From Stenocarpella maydis (taxonomy: Eukaryota > Ascomycota > Sordariomycetes > Diaporthales > Diaporthaceae), in the NCBI GenBank assembly GCA_002270565.1, contig NQMI01000205.1, forward strand, positions 1-58,467: DNA of 58,467 bases. Direction: 5' to 3'. The position numbers and the translations under genes are program-made. Of this stretch, positions 49,773-58,467 are shown piece after piece. The notes beneath the pieces are model-generated. The model did no database searches and was not told where the DNA came from. It was given only the letters and a program-made list of their open reading frames with translations. The number at the start of each line of letters is the position of its first letter. Position 1 is the stretch's first letter.

Positions 49773-50034
49773 GTTGGGAATAGTGGCATTGTTGATGAGG
49801 AAGGGGCGCCGGAACAGGGGGGGGGCCGAATGTGGGCCACCCACGTTATTGCGAGATTCAGCGCGCAAACATCTCTTTCAAACTAGGTATTGTGAACCAA
49901 ATTGCACCTAGAAGACGATACCAACCGTTTGCACAGCTGGATGGAGGAGGGCTAAATCGTGCTGTCGTGCCGCCAGCTCTGAATACAACCTGGCCCACAA
50001 ATGACAAACCGCCCAACCCTCCATTCCCGTCAAC

Positions 50035-50262
50035 ATGAGAGCCGTGGCTGCCTGGCTTGCCACGACCTCGTTTGCCGTCAACATTCAGCTGCCATGGGGC
50101 AATAAGGATACTGCAAAGGGGAGGGGGCGACGAGTTGTGGACTTGGTCCAGTCTATTGATGACAATTGCAGCTCCTCCTCGAACAGATCCGCCAAAATTT
50201 CAGAAGAAGGACCATTACGCTCCAAACGAATTCGAGATATCACCCTAGCGGATGTGTACTAA
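50035..50262 (+). CDS. Small ORF, 75 residues, doubtful
   Basis: The ATG has a favourable fungal context (gtcaacATG). The N-terminus is moderately hydrophobic (MRAVAAWLATTSFAVNIQLP), like a weak signal peptide, and the rest is polar with a KR dibasic site (RSKRIRD). No homolog is recognised and no intron is obvious. It could be a small secreted protein, the first exon of a lost gene, or chance. Confidence 0.2.
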   Translation: MRAVAAWLATTSFAVNIQLPWGNKDTAKGRGRRVVDLVQSIDDNCSSSSNRSAKISEEGPLRSKRIRDITLADVY

Positions 50263-52172
50263 ATGTTCCTGTACAAGCAAAACTTTCAGATGGTACGTGG
50301 TGAAGTTTTATTGGAGGCATGGGGTGATGGGAAAATAAGTTCTTGGTTTGTTTCGTTATTAATCCGGTCACAATTCGCTTGGGGAAAAAAAAGGAGCAGT
50401 CCCTTTATATAGTCACCTATAAACGCTTTAAGACTCAGCATTAAATAAGAAATACAATGCCAATAATAATACATTTTAAACCATAATAGCTATTAATAAA
50501 ATAGTGATAGCCTTATGATAAGCCTAGTTGAGACTGACTTTAAGCCGCGCGTAGACTAGAATACTGGCGAACTGTCATACAGCGAAAATAAATATGGCCT
50601 CTCGTTCATCAGCCGAGAAAGAGGTTGCTACTGCCTGTCTGGGGGAAAGTGACAGGTCACACAGCACTGTGTAGCACCTCCCCTCAATAACATATGTCGA
50701 ATCTGCAATCCATGCAGATAACCAACCAGCCCTTGGCAAATCTCGGATCATGGATCAGGATATTGGGTCGAGCCAGACCGGTCAAGCTTGAGTAAAATGT
50801 GGCCAAGATATATTGGAACGGATGCAGGAAACACCCCCGCTCGTCTGCGGACATCTAGTTGGCTGAATCCTGCGGCATGTGAATTATGTTCCGTAATGTT
50901 TATCGAGGTGCATATCCCGCGACCTGTTGTACAACATCTAACGCCTGGCGATTTGACCATCTGACATTTCTACGAAAGCCAAGGGGGAGGCACGTAGGCT
51001 AATATGCTATGAAGACTCTAGATGCGTCGGTTGATTGCAAGCTGAGATCATATACCAAGCCCTTCGATCGTCTCGACAAGAAAGCCCCGGTAGGGAATGC
51101 CGTGTTACGGCCACCTCGACAAGAAGCGTTGTAACAGTTCCGTAAAGATATCGTAAACTATTGATACCTCATTACCTCTATCATTCTGTTGTGCTTCTTA
51201 CCTCATACATCGAGTATCACGACAGCGGATACACAGCCAGTCACAGAAGCATACCAAATTACGCTTTTCAAGGAACTCCAGATATTGTTATGACTTCCTT
51301 ATTGGGATTCACAATTTATTATAGCATCTCAATAAACTTTTTAGTCGACAGGGTGTTTGAAAGACATTTTTTTCCTGTTATACACATCTGGGGCTAGGAC
51401 CATTACGTTGATTGTAAATTTTACCCATTCTACTAAAGAGCCAAATGCTGTTCAACTTCATGATGCCACTTATCAAACTCTCTTTTTGGGAGGCTAGACA
51501 TCACATCCCAGTATTAGTTGAAGAATGTCGCTAAAGCTGTTCGTATCTGCAGCTGACAGTTTTTCTGCATGCGATCCCTTCAAGGATGCAAGTCTCGAGA
51601 ATGCTCGCCATCAATGGCACCCTCCGGGCATCTGTGTACCACCTTTTACGATTGCGTGACATATGCCACGCTCACGGGAATGTTAACCCCAGCTTAAATA
51701 CAGGAATTAGGGAGGCAAGTCGCGGGCGGCATGGGTGTCGGCCTCGTTTCACAGTAAAGCACGCAAACGTGATGTCCAGAAGACGCCTTTACGAAGATCT
51801 GGTCGAATTAATTAACCATTCTAGTAAGCTTAGGTATATAGAGCGCTGATCTGAGCAGTACCTAGGTAGCTAGGTAGAGGTATCATGCATATCACGGCGG
51901 ATAGGCCGATGGCTGCCTTTTGCCCAGTACAGGATTGTGACGAATCAAAATGTCTAAATCTTCGGGTACTCAATTTACATCACCGCCTATGCGTTGGCGG
52001 CCAATTATGGTAATGCTTGTCAATTTGTGCGCCCTGATGAATGGTCTATCGGAGGTCCAGTGAAGCAGGCGGAATCCATGGCCAAGGTCCAGCTCCCAAG
52101 GTTGACTGACATACCGAATCTCAGACCTGGCTGAGATATCACATGTTTATCTTGGGTGATAAATGCTGAAGT

Positions 52173-52180
52173 CTATAAAG
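52173..52180 (+). promoter_or_regulatory. TATA-like box before the 849-codon gene
   Basis: ctataaag about 200 bp upstream of the ATG at 52380, followed by a C/T- and CA-rich leader and a Kozak-like tcaacATGcc. Position is plausible for a fungal promoter; motif evidence only. Confidence 0.3.
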
Positions 52181-52379
52181 CCAAAGTGATTCCTCTCTAC
52201 GGATTTGAATTCTCGACTGCTCAACAACCAAGTCCCAGCCTAAGATCCCAAGCCAACACCAACAGCATCTCCATAATCTTGACGCGCCACTCCAAACACT
52301 GCACAGACTGAAGTCTTGTCCTTGTGGATCTCTCAAGCTTCTTCAATATTCGTTTTGCATATCCCCAAACGTCATCAAC

Positions 52380-54929
52380 ATGCCCAAAATCGTGTCCGTG
52401 AATGTTGTCGGCCCCAGCCCCGGCGAGTGGTGGAGTACGATTGTCACGAGTGGCATCAGCTACGAAGACGGTAGTCGCGTTACAGTTCAGAACAAGCTCT
52501 ACGTCAAGTTCCTTGCTCCAACCAACACAGGTGTGCAGCTCAATGCCTTGCTCAATCCATGGCAGGAAGTCGCTCCTCCCACTTTCGCGTCTGAAACCAT
52601 GGACGACGGGAGCACGGCCATCACGGCTGAGATTCAGATTGTGGGACCGTACACATTCAACACCTCAGACACCTTGACCTGGGGCATTGCCGGTGATTTG
52701 AGAGGGGACGCCTCCAAATATACCGACTCATTCGAGATTTACACCGATGATCTACCCAGTGGCACAGTTGAAGTCAAGATCCCGGATGCACCAGATAGCG
52801 CCCTGTCCGGCTCCAAGCAGACAATCACTCTTACCAAAGCCGGGTTGCCGCTCTCTCTCTCAGCTACGCCTGGCCAGACGAAATCGTTCACTGTGGCTAG
52901 TGGCAAGTATACGGTCCAGGTGGGCGAGCTAGTTGGCGACAGCGAGACAGTCGTCGCATCCGCATCCGTCTCGCCTACAGAGATCACTGTACAGGAGGGC
53001 TCGACCACCACGCTGACGCTGTCCTATGGGACTCCGCAGAAGTTCTCTGCCCTTGACATCGATATCGGGCAGCTCTCTTCTCCTCTAGACAAGGAGCAGC
53101 TTCACGTCCAGGTCAAGGCGGACGGCAACGATGTAAGAGCCTTTGACAGTCCCAGCAACCACACTACCAGCCTGCGGCGGCTGCCATCATCTGGAATAGC
53201 GACCGTCAATGCCCTGCTAACGTTGAACAATATCAAATACACCAACGAGCAGTCCGTGGACCTCTCTAATGCCCTGATCAACGTCGACATTGGGAGCGAC
53301 AATATTTCAACGGCTGAGATCGATACTTCGTCCTTCGTTGACTTGCCTATCCAGGTGAGCACAGACCTGGAGCCTTCTGGCGAGTCCATCGCGCTTCGCC
53401 TCGTCGCTCAGAACCAGAAAGCATTCATCTACTCCAAGGAAGTGTCTATTGAGAGCGGGACCATAACACTCGGTACGCTGGTTGCGCCAAATAAGTACAC
53501 AGTGAAGGCGGCCGGCTACATCAAGGACAGAACGGTCTATGCCGCTGAGGTGCCTGGCGAGATCGAGGTGGCATCCGATGGCTCCTCTAAGATCAGCTTG
53601 GAGATTCGACGAGGGCCGAATCTTCTGGTCCGGGGGTTCCCCGACTACCTGAGCTTTGGCGCCCTATCCGACCTCGTCGACCTCGAGGGCAAGGACCTCA
53701 CAGCTGCCAAGGTCACCTCGGTGTTCAAGTACGCGGGCAACGACGGCGCCGGGGACCCTGGCACCTACTTGAAAGACGACCCGGCAACCACCAAGACGGT
53801 CCAGCTCGCCGCGCTGGTCTCCAAGAACCTCAGCGGCCAGTCCGTCTTGCCCATCATGATCAGCTACACTGTCAACCTCAGCCTCGGCGATAGCGACAGG
53901 CTCCTGCAGGACGCATCCGGGCTGGAGCACTCCTTTGGTAACCTGATCCTCAGTTTGCAGCTGGCAAAGAAGGCGTCGCAGAACGAGATTTCGGCCGGGT
54001 ATATCGTCAACCCGGACTTCCTGGGGGATAATCAGCAGGCCGGTCGTTCACCAACTTACAGCATGCCCGTTGTGGACCCTCTCACCAAGGCTCTAGCCTA
54101 CCGTGGGATAGACGCCGTGGTCCCGTCCACTATCACCAACACTCTCGCAGGTTACATCCAGGCAGTCAACTGGCTCATCCGGACGGTGGCCCCTGAGGCG
54201 AAGTTCGGGTGGCAGTTGAATCTGTGGGGCGTCGGCTCCTCGGCGTGGATCTACGATAAGAACAATCCTACTGTCTCCGTGACCAACGGGAAGAACACGG
54301 CCGCCTACGTAAGCACCCTGGGCGTATATGACGGCGTGTACGCACCTGACTTCCTGGCCATTGACCGATATGAGGCCGACGACTTCACACAGCGGGGTTA
54401 CCTCAACTCGTACTGTTATGGCCCGCGGGAGTGGGCCCGGTTCTACGACTTCGTACGCACTATCGCACTGGAGCTCAAGGTCCCTGTAATGCCCTGGCAG
54501 ATCCCGGCCAGTCGTATTCCGCGAGCCGCCGACGACTCCGTCACTCCTGGCTCGCTCGAGCCCGACCACTGGGGCACGGGCGGCACTTACATTTTTGGCG
54601 ACCCGGGCATCGGGACGAACCTGCAGAACATTCACCCTGTCGTACGCGACATCGAGCCCGCCACACTCGTCCAGCAGGAAAACGTCGAGTCGCTCTTTAA
54701 GAGCGCCGAGCCGTTTGATCTCGGGGTACCGGCCTGGGAGGACTTCCCGCTTCGCGGCATCTTTACTGTGCTGCTCGGCGGCGGCAGCACCACGGGCGTG
54801 GCGACAACTATTGGGAAGACTGGAAAGTGGACACAGGAGAAGATCAGCGAGTACATGGAGAGCCCCATCCCGCTGACCTCTACCCCGAAGAAAAGGGCCA
54901 ACACGCACCTCCTCTCGACTTCTCTTTGA
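52380..54929 (+). CDS. Large intronless protein: beta-sandwich repeats plus TIM-barrel-like, glycosidase-like C-terminal domain
   Basis: 849 codons without intron, stop or RIP mark. No obvious signal peptide (MPKIVSVNVVGPSPGEWWST). Residues about 1-125 look like an all-beta carbohydrate-binding-type module. About 130-215 and 335-425 are two similar beta-rich repeats (SGKYTVQVGEL..., APNKYTVKAAGY...). From about 430 the sequence shifts to alternating strands and helices typical of a TIM barrel: LPIMISYTVNL, AGYIVNPDFLG, KFGWQLNLWGVG, DFLAIDRYEADD, VPVMPWQIPASR. Acidic residues after strands (NPDF, IDRYE) would suit glycoside hydrolase chemistry, but I cannot assign a GH family. GC and codon use contrast strongly with the flanking transposons. 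Lack of introns raises the possibility of transfer from bacteria; this is inference. Confidence 0.8.
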   Translation: MPKIVSVNVVGPSPGEWWSTIVTSGISYEDGSRVTVQNKLYVKFLAPTNTGVQLNALLNPWQEVAPPTFASETMDDGSTAITAEIQIVGPYTFNTSDTLTWGIAGDLRGDASKYTDSFEIYTDDLPSGTVEVKIPDAPDSALSGSKQTITLTKAGLPLSLSATPGQTKSFTVASGKYTVQVGELVGDSETVVASASVSPTEITVQEGSTTTLTLSYGTPQKFSALDIDIGQLSSPLDKEQLHVQVKADGNDVRAFDSPSNHTTSLRRLPSSGIATVNALLTLNNIKYTNEQSVDLSNALINVDIGSDNISTAEIDTSSFVDLPIQVSTDLEPSGESIALRLVAQNQKAFIYSKEVSIESGTITLGTLVAPNKYTVKAAGYIKDRTVYAAEVPGEIEVASDGSSKISLEIRRGPNLLVRGFPDYLSFGALSDLVDLEGKDLTAAKVTSVFKYAGNDGAGDPGTYLKDDPATTKTVQLAALVSKNLSGQSVLPIMISYTVNLSLGDSDRLLQDASGLEHSFGNLILSLQLAKKASQNEISAGYIVNPDFLGDNQQAGRSPTYSMPVVDPLTKALAYRGIDAVVPSTITNTLAGYIQAVNWLIRTVAPEAKFGWQLNLWGVGSSAWIYDKNNPTVSVTNGKNTAAYVSTLGVYDGVYAPDFLAIDRYEADDFTQRGYLNSYCYGPREWARFYDFVRTIALELKVPVMPWQIPASRIPRAADDSVTPGSLEPDHWGTGGTYIFGDPGIGTNLQNIHPVVRDIEPATLVQQENVESLFKSAEPFDLGVPAWEDFPLRGIFTVLLGGGSTTGVATTIGKTGKWTQEKISEYMESPIPLTSTPKKRANTHLLSTSL

Positions 54930-55440
54930 AAATCTTCGGACGAGCGTCTTCTTGGATTCTGTTTGTTCCGTCTCGAACCTCGATCTGGGTATTATATAGC
55001 AGACTGACAAAGTGAGAAAGGAGAGGGGAGTATTTTTATCATTCAAGTTTGCCTCCGTATCTTATTGTGTAGTCCGCGATAGCAGAATCCAATTCAACAT
55101 TGGAAGCTGTGAGTCTTGCTTCTTACTGCCATGCGGGAAATGATATTATAAGTCGGGCAGACCACATTCTCACTGACCCCTGAACAGGCCAACGGAGTTT
55201 TACCGAACACTCGTTTTTAAGATATTTCATTACTGCTAATTCTATGCCAACTATCTTCGAATCTGGGTACATACTCGTGACAGAATTCTATTAATTGGTA
55301 AGATATTCCGGCTGGGAAATATCAATGCTACCCTCCATATACCCTATGTCGCTGAACACACTGACAATTGTTGGATGTGGAGACCCTAGACACTGGCCTC
55401 ACCCTCTCGCTCAAGAGAGGCGCTCTTTGTCTGTGTACTA
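54930..55440. other. Intergenic, 3' flank of the 849-codon gene
   Basis: No gene seen. The minus-strand frame running into this region from the gene (55046-54093) is a shadow of the high-GC coding strand. The pogo H target site TA lies at 55439-55440. Confidence 0.5.
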
Positions 55441-57308
55441 ACATCGTCGCCCCGGCTTCCGGCAGGGCCCCCCTTCCGGCAAGGCCCCCCTTCCGGCCGC
55501 CCCACAACCGCGTACGCGTATGAACGCGTCTGTACCCACCCTCTAGGAAAACTTAAATATCTTAATGAGGGATTTTTTTTCTTCTTACCAAACTTTGTAT
55601 GCATATCAATTAGACAATTATGAAGCAATACTCAGAAGCAGAAGTTCACGACGCCATTATTGCAATCAAAGATAGCATATCTATTAGGCGGGCCTTCAAG
55701 ACCTGGTATATCCCTCGCGCTATACTATTCGATCGGCTCAACGGCAAATTAAGCCAGCAAGAGGCTGCCCTACCTTAGAGGCTTCTTTCTAACTATTAAG
55801 AGGATTCATTAGCTCTATTTATAATAAATCAGAGTCATCTAGGGCTTGCCCTTACCCGATATGATCTACAGGGTCTAGCAGCCCGCCTAGCCTTCCCAAA
55901 TGAAGACCACCCTCCCCTCGGAAGGACTTGGCTTAGGGGCTTCCTTTCTCATCACCCGGAGCTCCAATTGAGGAAGAATCAGCATATTAAAGCCTTAAGG
56001 ATTCAAGCAGCCAATAGGAAGAATATCGAGTCTTGGTTTAACCTCCTCCAGCTACCTATCATTAAGTCTATCAAACCAGCCAACCGTTGGAACGCTAATA
56101 AGGGTAGAATTATAGAGGCTCGCTCAGAGCAAGCCCTTATCTTTGGCTACGCGAAGGGAAGCCCAATTACTCAATTGGACTATAATCTCCAAGCGTGAAC
56201 CTCCTTCTTAGAGTGTATTAACGCCCAGGGGAGGGTACTGGTCCCATTGATTATTTTCAAAGGGAAAAGTATATAGCAACAGTGGTTTCCTATAGCTCTT
56301 AAAGATCTCAAGGGCTGGCAATTTACAGCCACAAAGAAGGGGTAGATGGAGGAAGAAACAGCTATTACATGGCTAAGGAAGGTCTTCATCCCTCAGACAG
56401 CCCCAATTAACCCAAACGAGTAGCATTTATTAGTAATAGACAGCCACCACACCCATACTACTATAGATTTTATGTGGGAATGCTTCTTACATAAAATCTA
56501 TATAGTCTTCTTGCCGGCACATACAACACACGTTTTACAACCTCTAGATGTAGCTATATTTAGCCCACTTAAGCGGGCATTCCGGAAACATCTATACCTT
56601 CTCAAAGCCCACGATACATCAACGATTATAGCTAAACGGAGATTCCTCTATTACTACTATAAGGCTCGAGGAGAGGTATTCACAGTAGCAAATATTCATT
56701 CTGGGTGGAGAAACACAGGGTTGTAGCCAGTTAATCAAGTGAGAGCACTATTAGGTAACCATATCCTCGAAAACCGCCAGACAGAGACCGATTTTAAGGA
56801 ATCTGCTATTGGGAATAGCTTCATCAATGAAAATGGAGTATGCAGGTCCAAATCTCAGCTCTCAGACGTTATTTTTAAGACACCTAGGCAATCACGAGAG
56901 TTGAGATCTATAATGGCTAATTATACCCGCCAGAAACACTCAAGCCCCACACAACGAGCACTCTTCAGAAAAGTTCTCAAGGGATACAACAAGAAAGAGT
57001 TCAACTTGGTGATATCCTCAAAAAAAAACAAGGAGCTACAGGGCAAAATTGGGGCCTGTACGAAGATCCAAAGGAAGAAGGTCCAAATTGACCCAAACGA
57101 GACTTTTGCTGATATTGAGGCTATTCGGAGGGCTCAAATCGAGGCCGGGGCTGTATCGCCTGATAGCGACGATTCTGACGATTCCTCAACACCAACAGAA
57201 GAGGGCTCGGTAATAGTTATGGCGGGAAATTAACGTTGGGAATAGTGGCATGGTGGATGGGTAGGGCGGCCGGAAGGGGGGCCCGGCCGGAAGCCGGGGC
57301 GACGATGT
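55441..57308 (+). mobile_element. Pogo/Fot1-like DNA transposon H
   Basis: 1,868 bp, flanked by TA (55439-55440 and 57309-57310). Terminal inverted repeats about 40 bp, starting ACATCGTCGCCCCGGCTTCC at both ends with one mismatch. The left end has an extra copy of a 24-bp GC-rich unit (aaggccccccttccgg). Much less RIP-mutated than pogo F, so a younger insertion. The TIRs differ from those of F though the transposases are related. Confidence 0.93.
55620..57233 (+). pseudogene. Pogo H transposase, RIP-inactivated
   Basis: The frame from ATG 55620 to TAA 57233 is about 537 codons with several internal TAG/TGA/TAA, consistent with Gln or Trp mutations. Residues 1-55: helix-turn-helix (MKQYSEAEVHDAIIAIKDS...). 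A CENP-B-type region with LGRTWLRGFLSHHPEL follows at about residues 100-120. DDE core: GYAKGSP, then LLVIDSHHTH (catalytic Asp near 56437) and LPAHTTHVLQPLDVAIFSPL typical of pogo-group DDE enzymes. C-terminal tail has an acidic Ser/Asp patch (SPDSDDSDDSS). Long stop-free runs (56472-56726, 56739-57233) show recent inactivation. It would have cut and pasted the element at TA sites. Confidence 0.88.
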
Positions 57309-57310
57309 TA

Positions 57311-57669
57311 TTACTTTAGAGACTGAGAGCACCTATCATGCCTCTCTGCATAGCGTAGTCAGTAGGCCGAATGCATACGCTTTCCAGAAAGCTTCTACAA
57401 TGCTCGTTCTTTCAGTCACATTGTCACGAGAATTGACTCGTCGGACAGGTTTTATGTGTTCGAGCCGTGGTCTGTTTTCATGTCCTCTTCTTCTATTGAG
57501 GACCTAGGAAAAGAAAATTGGACATTTCTAGAGACTGTTCGAGTAGCAATGCGAAGAGAGTGTAAAGCTCTGATAAGTGGTATAGCTTAAGTCTTCTCAG
57601 GACGAGCACAAGGCGAGCAGCTTGGGGAATGACCAGAATGCTATACTCATCATCTATGTGGCCGCCAAC
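57311..57669. other. Short intergenic region, 3' flank of the PKS fragment
   Basis: No gene seen. Host-like composition between pogo H and the stop codon of the polyketide synthase remnant; should hold its terminator and poly(A) site. Confidence 0.5.
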
Positions 57670-58467
57670 TCAGCCAGCCACCTGATCACCAAGCTTTGCC
57701 TTAGTGGCTCCATCCTTGATGTCAAATACAGGGTCGTAGATACCGAAGCTTCTCCGGATCCAATTCCGCAATTCAACAGCCGTGAGGGAGTCGGTGCCAT
57801 AGTCGAAAAGGCTGCGCCGGAGATCGGCGTCTTCAACCGAGATGCCTAGCGCACCGGCCAACTTTGCGCTGAGGTCCTGAACAACTACACCACTGCGGTC
57901 GCTTGCGGACTTTGCGTTTCGAAACATTGCAGCTACATCTTGACGTGCCGTGACGGCAATTGCATCGGCTGTGCAACCGTGCGAGCGAAGGGTTGTGCTG
58001 AAACCTGCAAACAACAGACGGCCCAGGATTTCAATTGACGTCTCTCCTCTGGCGTTTAAATAGTCAGCATGAGTGAAATCACTGACGAGCATCTGGCTTT
58101 GACCGATTCTGAGAACAGGAAGAGATGGGTCGCAGTAATGGTCAAGCGCGGCGAAGAAATGAGCTTCCCGAGTTACCCTAGACTTGAGAGTTACCCTAGA
58201 CTTGAGAGTTACCCTAGACTTGAGAGTTACCCTAGACTTGAGAGTTACCCTAGACTTGAGAGTTACCCTAGACTTGAGAGTTACCCTAGACTTGAGAGTT
58301 ACCCTAGACTTGAGAGTTACCCTAGACTTGAGAGTTACCCTAGAATTGAGAGTTACCCTAGACTTGAGAGTTACCCTAGACTTGAGAGTTACCCTAGACT
58401 TGAGAGTTACCCTAGACTTGAGAGTTACCCTAGACTTGAGAGTTACCCTAGACTTGAGAGTTACCCT
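57670..58467 (-). CDS. Polyketide synthase C-terminus with acyl carrier protein domain (partial)
   Basis: A minus-strand frame open to the window edge and ending with TGA at 57670. Reading towards the C-terminus: an in-frame hexapeptide repeat (58467-58171), then REAHFFAALDHYCDP and LPVLRIGQSQ, typical of the end of a ketoreductase region of fungal reducing PKSs. An acyl carrier protein follows: LSAKLAGALGI, then LFDYGTDSLTAVELRNW with the phosphopantetheine Ser in GTDSL, and a short tail ending GDQVAG. The ACP carries the growing chain. KS, AT and other domains would lie outside the window. The ATG at 58092 is internal, not the start. The repeat tract may have replaced or expanded coding sequence, so the gene could be broken. 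Confidence 0.85.
   Translation of the reverse strand, partial: RVTLKSRVTLKSRVTLKSRVTLKSRVTLKSRVTLKSRVTLNSRVTLKSRVTLKSRVTLKSRVTLKSRVTLKSRVTLKSRVTLKSRVTLKSRVTLKSRVTREAHFFAALDHYCDPSLPVLRIGQSQMLVSDFTHADYLNARGETSIEILGRLLFAGFSTTLRSHGCTADAIAVTARQDVAAMFRNAKSASDRSGVVVQDLSAKLAGALGISVEDADLRRSLFDYGTDSLTAVELRNWIRRSFGIYDPVFDIKDGATKAKLGDQVAG
58171..58467 (-). repeat. 18-bp minisatellite inside the PKS frame
   Basis: About 16.5 near-perfect copies of agttaccctagacttgag (plus strand), with one variant unit (gaatt for gactt near 58342). The period is a multiple of 3, and on the minus strand it encodes a repeated SRVTLK in the same frame as the ACP domain, passing into SRVTREAHFF. The unit contains AAGTCTAGGGTAACTC, also found three times in the copia LTR at 5944-6009. 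The array reaches the window end and its true length is unknown. Confidence 0.95.

Larger units (their letters stand above)
40389..49846 (+). mobile_element. Pogo/Fot1-like DNA transposon F, interrupted by gypsy E
   Basis: Perfect 28-bp terminal inverted repeats at 40389-40416 and 49819-49846 (ACGTGGGTGGCCCACATTCG then GCCCCCCC), flanked by the TA target duplication (40387-40388 and 49847-49848). Without gypsy E it is about 1.84 kb, the usual size for this group. It encodes one transposase, split by E and RIP-degraded. The TIRs are untouched by RIP although the interior is heavily mutated. Confidence 0.92.
49849..52379. other. Host island, mostly non-coding, upstream of the 849-codon gene
   Basis: Normal base composition returns directly after the pogo F target site. 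Several short open frames exist (for example 50035-50262, 51586-51849), but apart from the small frame listed separately none has support. A TATA-like ctataaag lies at 52173-52180, about 200 bp before the ATG of the next gene. A ctaggtag microrepeat is at about 51860-51880. Confidence 0.5.

Noticed and set aside
54093..55046. Minus-strand open frame of 317 codons
   Set aside because: It lies antisense over the 849-codon gene; high-GC coding sequence creates long shadow frames, and its translation is Arg/Val/Gly-rich without domain-like order.
58171..58467. CRISPR array or telomere at the window end
   Set aside because: Units are contiguous without spacers, the context is a eukaryotic PKS gene, and the unit (18 bp with one TAGGG) is not a TTAGGG telomere repeat.
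1..58467. tRNA or rRNA genes
   Set aside because: No cloverleaf with A/B boxes or rRNA-like sequence was recognised by eye; a covariance-model scan would be needed to exclude them fully.

Overview
The window looks like a transposon-dominated, strongly AT-biased stretch of a filamentous ascomycete genome (Pezizomycotina; an Eurotiales-type genome is plausible but not proven). The signs are: long reading frames whose stops are mostly TAG/TAA at positions expected to be Gln or Trp codons; C-to-T/G-to-A differences between LTR pairs, as made by repeat-induced point mutation (RIP); short GT-AG introns; and fungal-type polyketide synthase and GGPP-synthase remnants. About 45 of 58 kb is mobile DNA. 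Host DNA survives in three islands: 6.7-9.66 kb, 49.85-55.44 kb and 57.31-58.47 kb.

Layout. 1-2890: 3' part of a Ty1/copia element. 2891-4974: Ty3/gypsy gag plus 5' LTR (element G), carrying a solo copia LTR; a second solo copia LTR lies at 5489-6053. 6054-6735: AT-rich desert. 6.7-9.66 kb: host island with a two-exon protein tyrosine phosphatase gene and the 5' part of a GGPP synthase cut off at its DDxxD motif by gypsy A (9662-16903). 16904-40373: gypsy D, whose chromodomain is split by gypsy B (17832-38569, TSD CTTAT); B is itself split by a 12.7-kb gypsy C (24519-37233). 40389-49846: a pogo/Fot1-like DNA transposon F with a TA target site and 28-bp TIRs, split by a full-length gypsy E (41263-48877, TSD GCTGG). 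49.85-55.44 kb: host island with an intronless 849-codon gene. 55441-57308: a second pogo element, H. 57670-58467: the 3' end of a polyketide synthase gene (ACP domain) on the minus strand, running into an 18-bp minisatellite at the window end.

The strongest unexpected signal is in the gypsy elements. A, B, D and E each carry, between the chromodomain end of pol and the 3' LTR, an extra reading frame on the opposite strand to gag-pol. It is 173-185 codons long, collinear and free of frameshifts in all four despite heavy RIP. It encodes a Cys-rich module spaced like a fungal Zn2Cys6 cluster (Cys often mutated to Tyr), then a coiled coil and a conserved C-terminal block. It is exactly 555 bp in both D and E, and in both begins exactly 198 bp from the 3' LTR. 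It appears to be a conserved antisense gene of this chromovirus lineage.

Other points: the PKS minisatellite shares a 16-bp core with tandem repeats in the copia LTR and keeps the PKS frame open; telomere-like CCCTAA motifs sit in every gypsy LTR of the A/B/D/E/G lineage; and gypsy A has no target-site duplication and joins two unrelated flanks, which suggests ectopic recombination (or misassembly). Two assembly scars are visible (N runs at 21061-21084 and near 31270, each flanked by repeated sequence).
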